Shown here: positions 22,256 to 35,194 of the stretch, piece by piece
Layout of the letters: every line of letters begins with the position of its first letter
Position numbering within the stretch: position 1 is the first letter of the stretch
Origin: Phyto melanocephala
Taxonomy: Eukaryota; Arthropoda; Insecta; Diptera; Rhinophoridae
Reading direction: 5' to 3'
Assembly: GCA_941918925.1 (NCBI GenBank)
Contig: OW799234.1
Location: forward strand, 111,637,128 to 111,701,127
Length of the DNA stretch: 64,000 nt
Notes under the pieces: model-generated
Seen by the model: only the letters and a program-made list of their open reading frames with translations
Database searches by the model: none
Told to the model about the DNA's origin: nothing
Program-made: the position numbers and the translations under genes

Positions 22256-25200
22256 ATGCAAATTAATAAAATTCCTCTTTATTTTATTCCATTTCAAAGT
22301 CTACAAAAAGCACCCTTAAATACGAATAAAAAATGTGGATTATGGTTTCGAAAATGCTAATAACAGAATAATTCTTCAATATTCTTAAATGTTTACAATT
22401 TAGTTTAAAAAAATGTTTTTAGGAATTCTAATAATAAGAAAATGAACTTGAGCTGTTTTAGAATTTCGAAAATTATAACAATAAACAATACGGCAGATAG
22501 CACATCTTGTAGAATAACTAATAGTAATACTGAAATAAGAATTCTAATTTTTTTATGTAAGTTCTCAATCTCAATTTTGTTTTTTCCTCAAGCTTTAATA
22601 TAAATCTGATTTCTTTTACATCTTGTACATATGTATTTTAAATAATACTAATACAAACTTTTAATTTCAATTTTGTTGGTTTATTTAAAAGAAGTTTTGT
22701 TTTCTTTTATGAGGACACAATAATTTATATGCCTTTAATCTGTTAACTGAAAGTGCACGAATTAAATGTGTGACTAGGATTGCGTGCTTAAGAAAATTTG
22801 TCAGATACGCATGCGTGCAACGCTAGATCAGTTGAAATTTTGATGACGGCTTAGATGAAGAGATTAAATTATGAAATCTTAAACTTTATGCAAAAATATC
22901 AACAGGACTGACAGTTAATGCATCGTTTAAAAAAAAACCCATAAACTTGTTACCTCAGCTACTTTTGTCAAGCTGTGTTTTTGTGTTAAAAAATTAAACA
23001 CGAAACATAAACTGAAATAATGTATTATAATATTTTCAAGGTCAATTGTAAGTTTTGAATGTTGACAAATTGTAAAAGCTTATGTGCTACTTTCTTTTAA
23101 GCAATGATTATTGAAATCCAATATAACTTTTAATTTACAGATTTACTTTAAATCCGACTGGCAGCAGATTGTAAAAATAATCTGAATTTTTAGTTATTTT
23201 TTTTTTAAATTTAAAGTTTTAAAATTTGAAACTTTATAATAGAAGGACGTCTGATATTTTTTTTTCTTTTTTTTTTGTATATATTTTTGCCTTATAATGT
23301 ATTTTTCTATAAATAAACTTAATATTTCCTTAATATCACTATTAACTAATTTTAAAATTATTTTCATACATTGACGTTTATATCTTATGCTTTACAAGTC
23401 TACCCGTATTTCCATCGACGAAATAAATTTATATTTAAAATTTCGAACAAATCGAACAATATTTTTAGGTCACTAGAAACTTACGATTTTTCTGGATTCA
23501 TTTAAAATTTAAACAAATTGACATATTGAAAAACTCCTTAATTACATTTTTTTACATTACTTTGATTCTGTTAGTTCCACTTTTTAAATGTTGCCTTTGG
23601 AAGCTGAAAAAATACACTCGAAAAGTTTCTTTTTAATTTAAGAGAAATAAGACTTAATTTAAGAAGTTAATTCTAATTTTAATAGTCTTGTACTTGATTC
23701 TGTAAAACAATCCCTTTTCGAACTTGTTTTATGAAAACCAGTACTAAGATTTAAAACACAATTTCGGCATAAATTAAGTATTAAATATTTTGACTAACAA
23801 CTTAATTTTTCTTTAAATTAAAATTTTAAAATTTCTTTAAATCCAATTTAATCTAGTTAATACTATATAATAAAATAATGCTTTTTGTCACTATTTTTGG
23901 CGTAGAATACGTCTTACCTTACGGTATAGGGAGTCATGTCAGATTGTTATTGTTGTAATCTTTATTCCATTGATTATGAGGAAACGGCGAGATAACTTTT
24001 TTTAAAAATTTTTTTGTAGGTAAATAAAGATGTTATCTTTCGTTTGATGTACATTTCATATTGGTTGATATCTTCCTAATATTTAAATTTCTCAAATGAA
24101 AATTGTTTAGACACATGCACTCAAACATATGTGTGGTGTTTGGTTGAGCTTTTGAGTTTGTAGCGTGAACACAAACTGTGCTGCTCTTTCAGTGTGGACA
24201 CAAACCTTCGGCTGTTGTTTTGATTGATGAAAGATTGAAATATCGTATATTTACTTATGTATTTAAGTGAAACAAAATGTTAAATGTGAATTTGAATTAA
24301 CATGTATATTATCAAAAGTAACTATCAAATTCATTTGCTTATATTATTTTCTGTCTTATCGGATGGCGTATTCTACGTTAAACTTAATGGCCGTGTCTCT
24401 GACACAGCCTGCAGGGACGGTCCGTGGCCGAAGATCAATATTTTACACACTTTTTTTTCTAAACAAAGAGAACACATACACTCAAACATTTTTAAAATTT
24501 TCTGTTTGTTTTTTTTCTATCTCTCTTAAAACTGTTAGCAAAATATTTTGAAAAACAACTAAATTTAACTTGAAATCACTTTGATTATTCAAATAATTTT
24601 CGGTTAATATTCTTCAATCTAAAAAAATACAATTTTATAATTTTTTTAACATTTTTTTGACTTGTTTTTATTATTTGAATTGTTTTTGTTAACAAAACAA
24701 TTTTTTTTAAAACAGATACACGCACACATATAGAAAATTTACAACTTTTTTATTCGTTTTGTTTTTTTTTTATCTTTTGTGTTTTGTACAAGTGATCATT
24801 GAATGAGAGGGTTGTATTTTTCTACAAGCAATTCAGTAGTTTTTGTGCCATTTTTAAGAAAAAACCGCTAGAAAAGTTTACATATTTGTTTGCATTACGA
24901 GACAAAAATTTTGGCATACGTAAGAACAAGCGAATGAAAACCTTTGAAATCGACAAACCCAAATTTATTAGAAAGTGGATGACTTGGGTTTGGTCTTTCC
25001 TTCGACATCGTTAAACAGGCCAGTAGTTTTTTCCCGAATTTTAAAATTGTATGTTTATGTTAAAATTAAATATAAAGGTGACAGTTATATTCGTTTTACA
25101 AAACTAAAGCAAGTTTACGTTGAAAGTAAGAATAATACGGAGCTTAATTAATAGGCTTAAAAGCATATGTTTACTTCCAGAAATTAATTCTAATATAAAC

Positions 25201-26225
25201 AAATATACCGAATAATGTAATTGAAATTTTTTATTTTATAAAAAAATCTAGGATTTTTTCAATCTGGTAAATTTTTGTTCTGCCATGATTTTCTTGACAT
25301 TTTGTTTATGTATCCTTTCATTTGTAACATATCGCTGTTTGTCGTAAAATGCTTAAAAAGTATATGTATTAAAATAAATATGTATGTATTGAAATGAATA
25401 TGTCTCAACATTTCAGTCATTTAACAAAATTAACTCTTTACGACACTCATTCCAACTACTGAAATATTCCATAAGTTGTCTTCAGTCTGGCTGTTATTGC
25501 TGATGTGACGGTGAGGACAAAAATTATGTTGGTGCTTTGGTTTGCTTAAGCTGTCGACATGACATTTTCTCAACGCCGCGGCGCGCCGTGACAATTTCAT
25601 GATAAATTTTTATATTTTAAACTTAACGTTTTATTTATTTATTTAGTCTTTTACTGGCATTTCTCTCTTTTTGTTTTTGTTGTTTAGTTTTATTCATTTT
25701 TTGTTTATTCGTTTGCCTTTGCTATTATCTTGATTGACATTCAACGTTCGTTGTCTTATTGAAATTAAAGTGTAAAAAGCCGCTTTAATGCAGAATTGAA
25801 TTGACTAAATATCAAAATGCAAAGAACTAAATTAAACTACTCATGGAAATAGTTTCAATTATATTGAGTTTTGTGATAGGAAATGTTTATAGTTAAATAA
25901 ATTTAAGTCATTCAGTAGAAATGATAAAAAAAGCAAATTGTTTTTAATTATTTTGTTTAAATAGTTGCAATGATATGAAAAAAATACTTAAATGTCAAAA
26001 CAGAAATGCGGTGATTCTTAAGAAACGGTTCTAAAATGGTAGTATTGGGTTCACAGAATGGTTGAATAATTTAGGTAGTTGTCAGTAGCTAAGCCATGCA
26101 GGGTATAAAATTTTTACGTAAATGGTAAAAATATATATACTATATAAATAGTTTTAGTTAAAACAACAATTTTTGAAACAAAACTTCAAAAAGATTTGTG
26201 TAATTCACAAGGTGCCCTAAGAGCC
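22256..26225. other. A+T-rich sequence with a few locally G+C-richer islets
   Basis: No gene was recognised. Islets that stand out are 24355-24445 (inside a short plus-strand frame starting ATG 24302) and 25568-25585 (GCCGCGGCGCGCCG). Poly-T stretches are frequent. Both islets are discussed as findings. Confidence 0.4.
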
Positions 26226-26229
26226 ATGA

Positions 26230-26790
26230 AAGTAATAACATCGTTAAAAGATAACAACACGGCATGATGGGACTACATTCCCTTATAATGGTTTAAGGCT
26301 AATAAATCCCTTTGAGTTTGTTAAATACCCCTCAAGATCAACGCCCTAGAGATCCTTTAAGAAGAGATTTAGTATCAACATCCCTAAAAGATGAAATCAT
26401 ATGTAGTACAAGAATCGGAAAGAGTATATCGTTTTAAATATTTACAACCAGATAACATTTGATTATTCAACAGTATATCTCCATCAGTAGAACTTGTAGG
26501 CACGATTCAGGCCATAACAGAAAGCACAATGTAATTCTGTTTTGTATCTTATATATATAGATTTTAGATGTGCATTTGACTCTGTTCATCATTCTGCCAT
26601 GGGGAAAGCGATGCAGTGTATAGAAATGCCAGATAAAATTGTCAGACTCGTAGCATATCTATCACGAACTCCCTTTGCTCCAGGTTAACAATAACTCGGC
26701 TATTCCTTGCCATAGGTAAACTTCGACGACTACACTGTTGGTTTAAGAAGGAGGTAGTTGGTGGAATATAAGCCATTCAGGCAAGACACC
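26230..26790 (+). pseudogene. LINE reverse transcriptase fragment
   Basis: Around 26557-26690 the plus strand reads YIDFRCAFDSVHHSAMGKAM and then QCIEMPDKIVRLVAYLSRTP. This is reverse transcriptase motif A (FIDFxxAFDSVxxxxM) and the following helix of non-LTR elements. Upstream, ITSLKDNNTA and WDYIPL fit the IKxLKNxKAxGxDGIPxE motif with changes. Downstream VNNNSAIP is the start of the next block before the G-x-PQG region, which is not visible. Frames are broken and the Y/FxDD motif is missing, so only a scrap of ORF2 remains. The clade is uncertain (RTE- or CR1-like wording). Confidence 0.6.
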
Positions 26791-27029
26791 AATTTCTTTA
26801 ATAAAATAAGGTCAAATCAAAGCAAATATATTATCAGAATGCTAAAAAATTTTTTACTTTTATGGTAAAAAGAGAAGAAAAAGCAGGGGTAGTTGTATTT
26901 ATTTAATAATATCTTAGAAAATTATAGGGCGAATGTGCCGTATTTTAATAAGGATTCACACTCAATTATTACCAAGAAATTTACATGTGCAACATGGAAG
27001 GAGCTTCTAAAAATAGATTTAAATATACA

Positions 27030-27165
27030 CAGACAGACGGACAGACATTCCTCAATCCCATCACGTATTCAGAAGGTGGTCTGAAATCAATATTAAGCTT
27101 TACAAACGGAATAACAAAGTTATATTTACCCTTGGCAACACAGGTGAAGGGTTCAAATAGAGACC
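27030..27165 (-). mobile_element. X-family remnant, degenerate
   Basis: The block CAGACAGACGGACAGAC, then TTTACAAACGGAATAACAAAG, then ACACAGGTGAAGGGTT follows the order of the reversed X copy at 47330-47475 (GACGGTCAGG, TTACAAACGGAATGACAAAG, CACAGGTGAAGGGTAT). It is strongly diverged and short. Confidence 0.5.
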
Positions 27166-28500
27166 TACCAAGTAGGATAGTGATATAAAAGCATTTAACC
27201 CGTTACTGGGAAGAAAAGAATTTTTAACGAAAGAAACCAAATTTAAAAACCAACTCTCAATGAAAAGGATCGCAATTGAGAATTTCTGATCTATAAATGA
27301 GTTAAAAAAAGCGTTGAAAAGACTTTAAAATATGTTTTTCCTTATTAACACTAAAAGTTTTTAGAACACTTTTTCATTCCAATACACATTTAGTAAAATA
27401 AAAAAAAAACAGAGATTAGGTGGTCCTGTCTGCTTTAAAAATGATTTAAGTTTCTCAGCTGATTTAAATGTATAAATTGGACGACTATAACAAGTTCATC
27501 AACATTTTGTGAATTTTCTAGGTCAATTTATGCGTTTGTTCATAGTTTTTGTTGGTTCTTTAAACATTTTGAAATATTTGTTTGTTAGCATAAATTTTTT
27601 CAATCACTTTCCTTGCAAAATTATGAGTTAAATGGAATTTCTCTTTAGACTCAGTCTGTGTTTTGCTCTACATCTAGAAAATTATAACCTTTCAATTTCA
27701 TTGTAACATCCAATGCTTATTTGCTACTCAATACAAGAAAACCGTAAAAAATTAATTGATGATCTTTTGGTAGTTTAGCTCCATGTAGCAAAAAATCCAC
27801 AATGCAAAAGATTAGTTTCTTCTTGCATTCAGGCTGTTTTTGTACATTTCACTTTAAGGCATTATGCCCCAAATGTTTGATGTTCATTTAAGCGTGTACT
27901 TAAGAATGTATGTTTTCAGCCTGTAGGTTATTATCATGTAAGTAATGCATCAAAGTGTATCATACAAACAACTTTATGCAAACATCCTTATAAAACATTA
28001 CTACATACACGTTTAAAGACTTTTACTTATGTACATACATATGTACATATGTATATATGTGCTTGTGTTGTATGTATGATTATTTTATATTACGATCATA
28101 AAACGATGACTGCTTTTTGTTTAAAAGCCGCAGAAGCGTGCCCTAATTTAAAAGAAAAGTGGTTAAAAACACAACAACTCGCATTGACCACACGAACTAT
28201 TCAAAAATATTAAGTTCGTGAAATTTTAAATTGTCGAGCGAGGGAAGTAAGACAAAGTTTTTTACAACAACAATAAACAACTCATAATTATAACTATGGC
28301 TTAACATCAGGTTACATTAATAATAAAAAAAAAAATTATTTACAACATAAGAAAAAAAGTCATAATATTACGCATGACATTGTAATGAATAATTGTTAAA
28401 ATATGAATAATACACTTGTAAAATATTTAAAGAGCGTAGTTCGTGTTGCTAATATTCAAAAACATGCTAAATAAGCCGATAAAAAATCCTATATTGTCTC

Positions 28501-28531
<31 letters not shown>

Positions 28532-28730
28532 TTGTCGTAAGGAGGTTAAATTTTTTATAACTGTCAGTCTCATTTGCTATTAATACTTAGAAGTGGTTTT
28601 CCCAATCAAGAGAAGAAGGGTTGATGGCCCGCTTCATCTTAAACTGCAAAAACTGCACATCTGTAATTAAGAATAAAAAAACATCTGGCAGGTTCGAATG
28701 TATTAGTCTAATATACTAGTAATCAACGAA
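27166..28730. other. A+T-rich sequence, no gene seen
   Basis: No assignable frame. A poly-T run of about 20 lies at 28500-28520, and ATGTACATAC repeats lie at 28030-28060. Confidence 0.45.
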
Positions 28731-28884
28731 TGGCAAGTGCTCCATATAGGATTTTTTTTTAAAAACAGAGCGGATCTTTTTATTATATTTTGCAAAATAT
28801 TAACCCTTTCAGTTCTACTTTTAAGTCATAGAACTCAATCCATCACAATACTCGTGACAAACTTTTTGAGAATAATTCTTTCAA

Positions 28885-29185
28885 TTTCATCTGTTCGATC
28901 TGATTCGAAAACAAACAAAATTTTGCATTTTTGGTTACTGAGTATCCATGTTATATTTATGAAGAATCATCTTCTCAAAGTCATAATATGATGCATCATT
29001 TATGCCGTAGATGTCATCGGCTTCTACTTTAATAATGATGTCCAGAATAACACTATAACTAGAGATCAAAAGGAGGTCAATATCAATGAGGTTTTATTGA
29101 CGAACACTGATGTATTGAAATTGGAGGACATTTGGTTTACGACTGCGCACAGAGCTAGCGCAACAATAGACATTTTTTAAAATAC
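28885..29185 (+). pseudogene. mariner transposase relic (middle portion)
   Basis: The plus strand reads SDSKTNKILHFWLLSIHVIF, matching LNGxVNKQNxRxWxxENPHVI. It continues MKNHLLKVII, matching xKPLHPxKVTVW, and then DVIGFYFNNDVQNNTIT, matching GGIIGPYFFxNxxGxxVTVN. The last part, LKLEDIWFTTAHRASATIDIF, matches LELEDMWFQQDGATCHTARATIDL. The second catalytic Asp (QQDGAT) has become TTAHRA, so the protein is dead even apart from stops. Ends and inverted repeats were not found. The order and spacing make the call secure. Confidence 0.75.
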
Positions 29186-31560
29186 ATTTTCATGTTACTT
29201 TATGTCTCTTTCTGGCAATTAAAAGTTATTTAATACGTTAATTTAAAATTTAAAAATCAGTGAAAATCTATAAGTCATCGCTTTGTTAATAAGATGCATT
29301 GCCGCTGTTGTCAAAATCATTATTACTTATACCCTATGGGTGTTAAACTAAATGAGAACTATAAAAAGTTGTATTTGAATGACTTCTAGCAAATTTGTTT
29401 AGTAAGAGCAAGTCATTACCTAGTTTTTGCTCGGTAGTTTTATGGTTAAAGTATTTTAAAATAATCTTTAGAAAAAAAAATTGTTTGTAAATATTAACTC
29501 TACATGAAATATTGAAATGTTTTTTTTTATTTTAAATTCTTCACATATATGCGGAAGAACATGGAAAGACTATAACCTGTTGTACAAACTTTTACACCTT
29601 TGGAGAAGCGCTTTCACAATCTCCACGTTTTAAGCCATATTTTTTACCAAAAACTGTAAAGTAAAGAAATTTTACTTCCTTAAAAAATGTGTTAAAAATT
29701 TATAAATTTTAACTCTCTTAATTCAGTGACTAATATTTGTTTTCTTCACAGAGAAAGCTGGGGAATTCTCTTTGAATCTAGGAAGAAGAATCATTGTTAT
29801 TTTGTTAAAATTTTGTTAAGGTTAATCGTATTTAAAGATTTATGTTTGTAATCAAAACTTTTTATTAGTTTGATATAAAAATTAATACATTTATTACGAA
29901 TTTAAATAATTTCACGAAAAAACCTAAAACAAACAGAGACAAAATTTTCGACGGGGCTGGGCACTTCTTATTCGACAGTTCCTTTTTAAAATACGTTAAA
30001 GCGGAAGTTAAATCTACACCCCCCACGTCCGTTATACATTTTTTAAATCAAAAATATTCTGCGCTCTGCTTCTAACCCACACTTGCAAATGTCATTATTC
30101 ATGCAGATTTTTTTTTCAGTGTTGTGGAATGTGTACTTGTCTTTTTCCACTATGAAAATGAATAATATTGCAGCATACATTTAATGCTGTTGCTGATGTT
30201 GCAGCCGTTGTTTTTGTTGTCAATGTGTAACATTATCATTATATATTTTTTTTTTTATATTTAGTTGCAGTTGAATAATTAAATAAGTAAATGACAAGTT
30301 ATGCGTATAAAGGTTAAATGAAACCAGAATTTCTTCTTCTTTTGCCACAAAATATTAAATAGGAAAAAAAAAATGAAATAAATTTAAAGACAAGCTAAAA
30401 TTAAAACTGTGACAGGGGTTATGTTACCCACATTTTTGTCCACACTTTACAGAAGAGGATCGTGTTTGTAAGTGTCATTTGGTTTGATTTTATTTAATTT
30501 TTCACACCTGTTCAGTAGACTTTTGTTAATCATTTGTCATCAGTTTGGCAGTATAGAAGAGACTACAAACAACTGATTTAAGTGTATGTAAAAGAAGAGA
30601 AGGAAATGCATCTTAAAGTTATTTATTTAAGAGTATGTACTATGTAATACAGTTAAATGTTTTTGAAAAGAATGTCTAAAGGGTTTTCACAGTAAAAACA
30701 GGATTCTTAACTTTAACTGTATCATGGTGTCCTCAATTTTTTTTTTTTTTCTTTTGGCTTAATTTCAAACTTTCAATTTCGTTACAGCGCCTTTGGCTAC
30801 AAAAATGTAACTTTGTAATTTTGTCTGGTCTTACTTGTTTTACTTTTTAGCAAAACATTTTTTCTTAAAAATGCAAGGTATTTTTAATTTATTTTTCATT
30901 TGGGGACGTTTAGAATGTAGTGGAAAGATTTTAGAATTTTCTTATAGAAAACACTTGTTATACCACATTTATAAATAACAAGTTTATGGAAATTTTTTGT
31001 AGTTTTATGCAGATATTTTTTGAAAATTAGAAATTAGGACAATTTTTATACATATGAAAATATTAAAACTTTTTTGTAGAATATAATAAAATATTTAGAG
31101 TTTTTTTTAATACTTTTAATAAAATTCTAAATATACAATTAGATATTGAAATCTTTATTATAATCTAGTAGTGGGGTCTCAGACATTTACTTCTTGACTA
31201 TATTTTCTTTTAAGTATTGGCCGCGACTTATCTATATATGCTTCATATAGCACATCTTATTTTTACTGTTTTTTAATAAAAAAAATTATTTGATGTGTGT
31301 GTGCTCTGGCAATGTCTTTTTAATGGTGTTTTCTTTCCTAACAAACAATGTTGCCCTTTTATTGTAAATCACTTTTCAAAACTCATCTGCACCCTAACAA
31401 AATGCTACCTATATAATCAGCCGAATAGAACAGAAATTTTCAGCTTTTTTACATGATAGCCGTATTTTTATGTAAAACTGTTCCCATTTTAATAATTTGG
31501 GACCAAAAATTATTTTTAACCACTTAGTTCTCCTTTTTAATATCATATATTAATATATTC
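29186..31560. other. A+T-rich sequence, no gene seen
   Basis: Nothing was recognised. A CTGTTGCTGATGTTGCAG-type CAG/TTG-rich spot at 30186-30225 is the only compositional feature. Confidence 0.45.
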
Positions 31561-31562
31561 GC

Positions 31563-31815
31563 ATCCTGCCCCGGGTTATCCAATCAATGGCTATGTCGCC
31601 CGGTGGCCTCAGCAATGTGTGACCAAGCCAACGCTTTTTGTGGTTAGATTAGACTTTAATGTGTTCTCTTCCAGAGTTGTGTGTTGAATTTCACATAGGA
31701 TGTCTTGTAAGCGTTGAATAATACATCGTTTAAGTCTCATGGTAATGCATTCTACGTCTCAATAGGATACGAGAGCTATTATTAATATATCGGAAACATT
31801 TTTTAATGAAATTGG
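31563..31815 (-). pseudogene. LINE ORF2 C-terminal fragment
   Basis: The minus strand at 31563-31640 reads KKRWLGHTLLRPPGDIAIDW followed by ITRGRM. This is the R-W-x-GHxLRxPxxxIxRxxLxWxxxGxR signature found after the reverse transcriptase in many insect non-LTR elements (those often labelled endonuclease-reverse transcriptase). Upstream on the minus strand (to about 31815) the text LKRCIIQRLQDI is compatible with the preceding region but not diagnostic. No reverse transcriptase core is present. Confidence 0.6.
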
Positions 31816-31819
31816 GTTA

Positions 31820-32345
31820 ATTATTTTTCGTAATATTCCTCTTGATGATTAATACTCTTTTGCATTCGTTCAAAGCATTGGACATGGTTTAATTACACCA
31901 CTTGACGCTAGCCTTGTATTGAGCGATTGATAAATTATGAAGTGTCCAATGAGCAAAAATTCTTTAAAACTAAGTATTCGAGCAAAATTTAATCTATTGA
32001 AGTGACTCTAATTTGCGAGGATGCCTCTATCTCACAATATATCACATGGCAATCTTGCATTATCAGTTCATGCACTGGATTGATGTCTTGTAGCAAAACA
32101 ACCAATTTTGGACGACCTTCATGGAATTTGTCGGCAACGGAACTACGATTACAATTGCATTCAGTTTACCAGCGATATATTGTGGCTTTTGATGGTGCTT
32201 TATCGCCATATAAAGAACTGAGTTCAATGAAATATTCTTGTTGGGATAGTTCATTCATTTTTCGAAATTGTGAAAAATAATCCAGCAAAACCTTCTCTAA
32301 AAATTTCCATTTTTTTTTGTCAAATTGTTTTTTTAAACGCCCTGT
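31820..32345 (-). pseudogene. mariner transposase relic (HTH and linker)
   Basis: The minus strand starts with LLDYFSQFRKMNELSQQEYF, then IELSSLYGDKAPSKATIYRW, the HTH of the SETMAR/irritans-type mariner proteins (xxYGDxAPSxxTVYRWFxEF). It continues with a shifted PRTGRP-like region and LIMQDCHVIYCEIEAS, matching LIxxDRHVTYREIEASLGI. It then gives SIDXILLEYLVLKNFCS, matching SIHKILHEHLGVKKxCSRW, and ends near KASVKWCN (KARVDWCKEM). The catalytic domain is missing. This is a third mariner lineage, distinct from those at 5.4 and 9.5 kb. Confidence 0.78.
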
Positions 32346-32946
32346 TAACAAAACAAATAGCAATTGTACATCAAAACGTCAGGAGTACGTTAATGCTAAA
32401 AAGTGTCTAAATTTATTATGGTGTTGCTAGATTTTAGCTATTGATATCAGTGTTTCCAGTTCCCGGAATATAAATAGTTCCCCTGGTACAAAACCAGGGA
32501 TTTGACGCAAAGTTTGGACATCTTCACTTTGGTTTTGTTGGAGATTACAGTGTATGTCCATACTGGGCATAACATATCGAATGCCTGATTGGATTTCGAT
32601 ATTCATTATGCGATATTATTGCTTAAGCCACCAGTATTCGTAATGATGCTGCTAAGAAAACAAAAAGACTCTATATATGTATGTAATCCAGGTCAACATT
32701 GTTGAAAAAAGTTATAGAAAATAATACCTTTCGAATGGAGCACCAGTAGCGAACAGAATTTAAATGAAACTTTTAATAAAAAGTAAATTTAAGAGACTAT
32801 TGTTTTGGGACGTAGCAAAATTTCTGACATTTTAATTCCATCTTAAATATTTCATTTTTTTCGTTGAAGATTTTTGTTTGGCTTTAGGTCATAAAAATTC
32901 AATTTTGTTGTTTTATTTTTAAAGAAAAGATTTTAAATTTTTTACT

Positions 32947-33008
32947 TATTTTATTTCAATATTTCCACCTACTTCGTAGATCATCATCAGGGATCTAATA
33001 AAATAAAT
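32947..33008 (-). ncRNA. hammerhead-ribozyme-like motif (degenerate)
   Basis: On the minus strand: CTGATGA (32984-32990), then ATCTAC-GAA-GTAGGT forming a 6-bp stem II with a three-base loop, then GGAAAT (CGAAAC is usual). These are the conserved core blocks of a hammerhead in the right order. TATT-GA-AATA could be a minimal stem III. TTATTTTATT upstream is the exact complement of AATAAAATAA downstream, giving a stem I of 10 bp. Such type I hammerheads with tiny stem III are known in Penelope-like elements and retrozymes. The C-to-G change at the start of GAAA would probably impair cleavage. No reverse transcriptase was seen nearby. Confidence 0.4.
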
Positions 33009-35190
33009 TATAAAGGAAAACAATTGTCAAGTTCATATGTCTATAAATCCACAAAACAACAACAATAACATTTAAAAATATTTTCGATATAATTTTATAA
33101 CGAGTTGAAAAACAATCTCAAAACTTAGGAAATAATGTCCGCCTTTTTATATATATTTATATGCATACCGATATAGAAAATATCGCAATCCAATTGCTTA
33201 AAGGACACAACTTAGAAATTTGTTAAACTCACTTGACTCAAGTCAAGCTAATTGGCAAGACTATAATCCTTATTTTAGTACTTTAAAGAGCGAGTGTAGA
33301 GCACACGTTTTTTATATGTCATATCCAACTTCATTGGTGTTTATTAAGCAGTTAATTAGATGTGATTTTATTCCAAATAATAGCAGCCTAATTATGCCTT
33401 CAAATTATGCTCTGCTGACAAGTAAAAAAGAAATATATAAAATTACTATTGAAATAAGCAAGCGATTTTTACTAATAAATTTTTTTGAAGGAAGTTTTGT
33501 AATATAATACTTTTAGTGATCACAAAATATTATCGACGTTTTGCAACACACAAAGAATAAATTTAAAGTGAGAATACAATTCGTTAAGGATCTACAAAAC
33601 AAGTGAGAGCACATTTTCACTTGAACATTCAGACGCATCTTAAATGTCATAGTTTTACATATAACTCGATGTTCTTTTTTATTTTTTATTTTTTTCTATA
33701 TTACGGAGGGTTATTAAGCAACAGTAAAGGACATGCCTGTTTCTCAAGGACAATTGCCAAGACAAGGTTAAATTAAAACAAATTCGTATTGAAATTTTGA
33801 AGCAGAAAAATTAACATAATTTGATAAAGAAAAGAAAAACATCGATTTCCATACAAAGTAAGTAGTAAGTTTAGTTTTCTTACCAAAATCTTTTCATTTC
33901 ACTTTGCGTAGCTTATTTGCCGAAAGTAAATCTAAATGTAAATACTGAATGCATGGTATCAAGTACAGCAAGTATTTAAGATTAAGAAGGACACAAAAAC
34001 TACAAGAGTAACGAATTAATTACTTTTATGACTAGATTATTTTATATTTTATTGTACATATCACTGACTTCATGAAGTTATCATTGATGACTTTGTTTAG
34101 GTTGGAATTTAGGTGGTTTCATAAGAAGAAAAAAACTATCTTAAAGTGATAATTATTTACACGAATATCCTTTTAATTTAGCCATAAAAATGTTTGGGTT
34201 TTTTCTGTTTGACATTCATTTGTTTAATTTTAAAATTGATCAGGTTTTCAATATGTATCTATAGTATATATCATGACATTACTATCATATTTGTGGTAAT
34301 TTCCGATAATCATTACCTTTTATTACCTTTTTTAATTTTTTTGCTCGCTTTCTTCCTTTTAAACCTTTTATTTCTTTCCTGGCACAAAATAAACCCAAAA
34401 CAATTTACAAAAAACCATAAGAGACAAATGTACTAATAAAATATTTATCAATGAACTGTAATGACAGTTGTCTTAGATTAACGTTCCTTGCATGTGGCTG
34501 ACATTAGAGATTATGCATTATGTATATACACAAGCACACGCACACATACACAGATATATCTATAGAATGCTTAATGCTACGAATTACAGTCTTTTACCTG
34601 TAGCACACATTTAAAAGACAAGTGTTTCTTACGTTTTAGCACTGCAGTTTGAGAAAGAGTGAGAGTGTTTTTTTGTTTTATTATCTAATTGTTTTAAGTG
34701 TGGACTGTATTGCACTGCGACTTTACCTCTAAGTTGTTGTCCTTTAAAAGTGTTATCAATTTAACAACTTCATTTACTGACATTTTTTTTACGATTACTT
34801 TTTTATATTCTTTTGGTTTTATAGCATTAAGGATATTTAATTTTTTTGTACACATATATACATACAAATATACTATTATGCTTGACTAAAGGGTGGTATT
34901 AATATCTATGCAAGAGTTAAGGACAATAAAATAAATGTTAAGATTATTTAACATAGACCACCCTTAACGTTTAGGAAATCCAAAAAAGGATTCGAAAATT
35001 GTAGTTAAAGTAAAAATAGCTGAAAACTCAAAATTCTATAAATATTTTAAGCCTCAGTGTAAAATATGTTTCAAAAAGTTTTACTGAACTCTAAAAAATT
35101 TAAAAAGGATTTTTACAATAAATAGAAGTTGACAATATACTCCCGTTTCCTGTTAAAATTTGGCGTTTGTTCTGTAAACGGATTTATTTA
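33009..35190. other. A+T-rich sequence, no gene seen
   Basis: The plus-strand frame at 33220-33507 has no recognised family. (CA)-rich patches lie at 34535-34555. I see nothing more. Confidence 0.4.
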
Positions 35191-35194
35191 CATA

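Noticed and set aside
23899..24377. 11-bp inverted repeat CGTAGAATACG/CGTATTCTACG 460 bp apart
   Set aside because: It is too short and isolated, with no matching ends or duplication; likely chance.
33220..33507. 95-codon plus-strand frame near the hammerhead-like motif
   Set aside because: No reverse transcriptase or GIY-YIG endonuclease motif was found, so it cannot be tied to a Penelope-like element.
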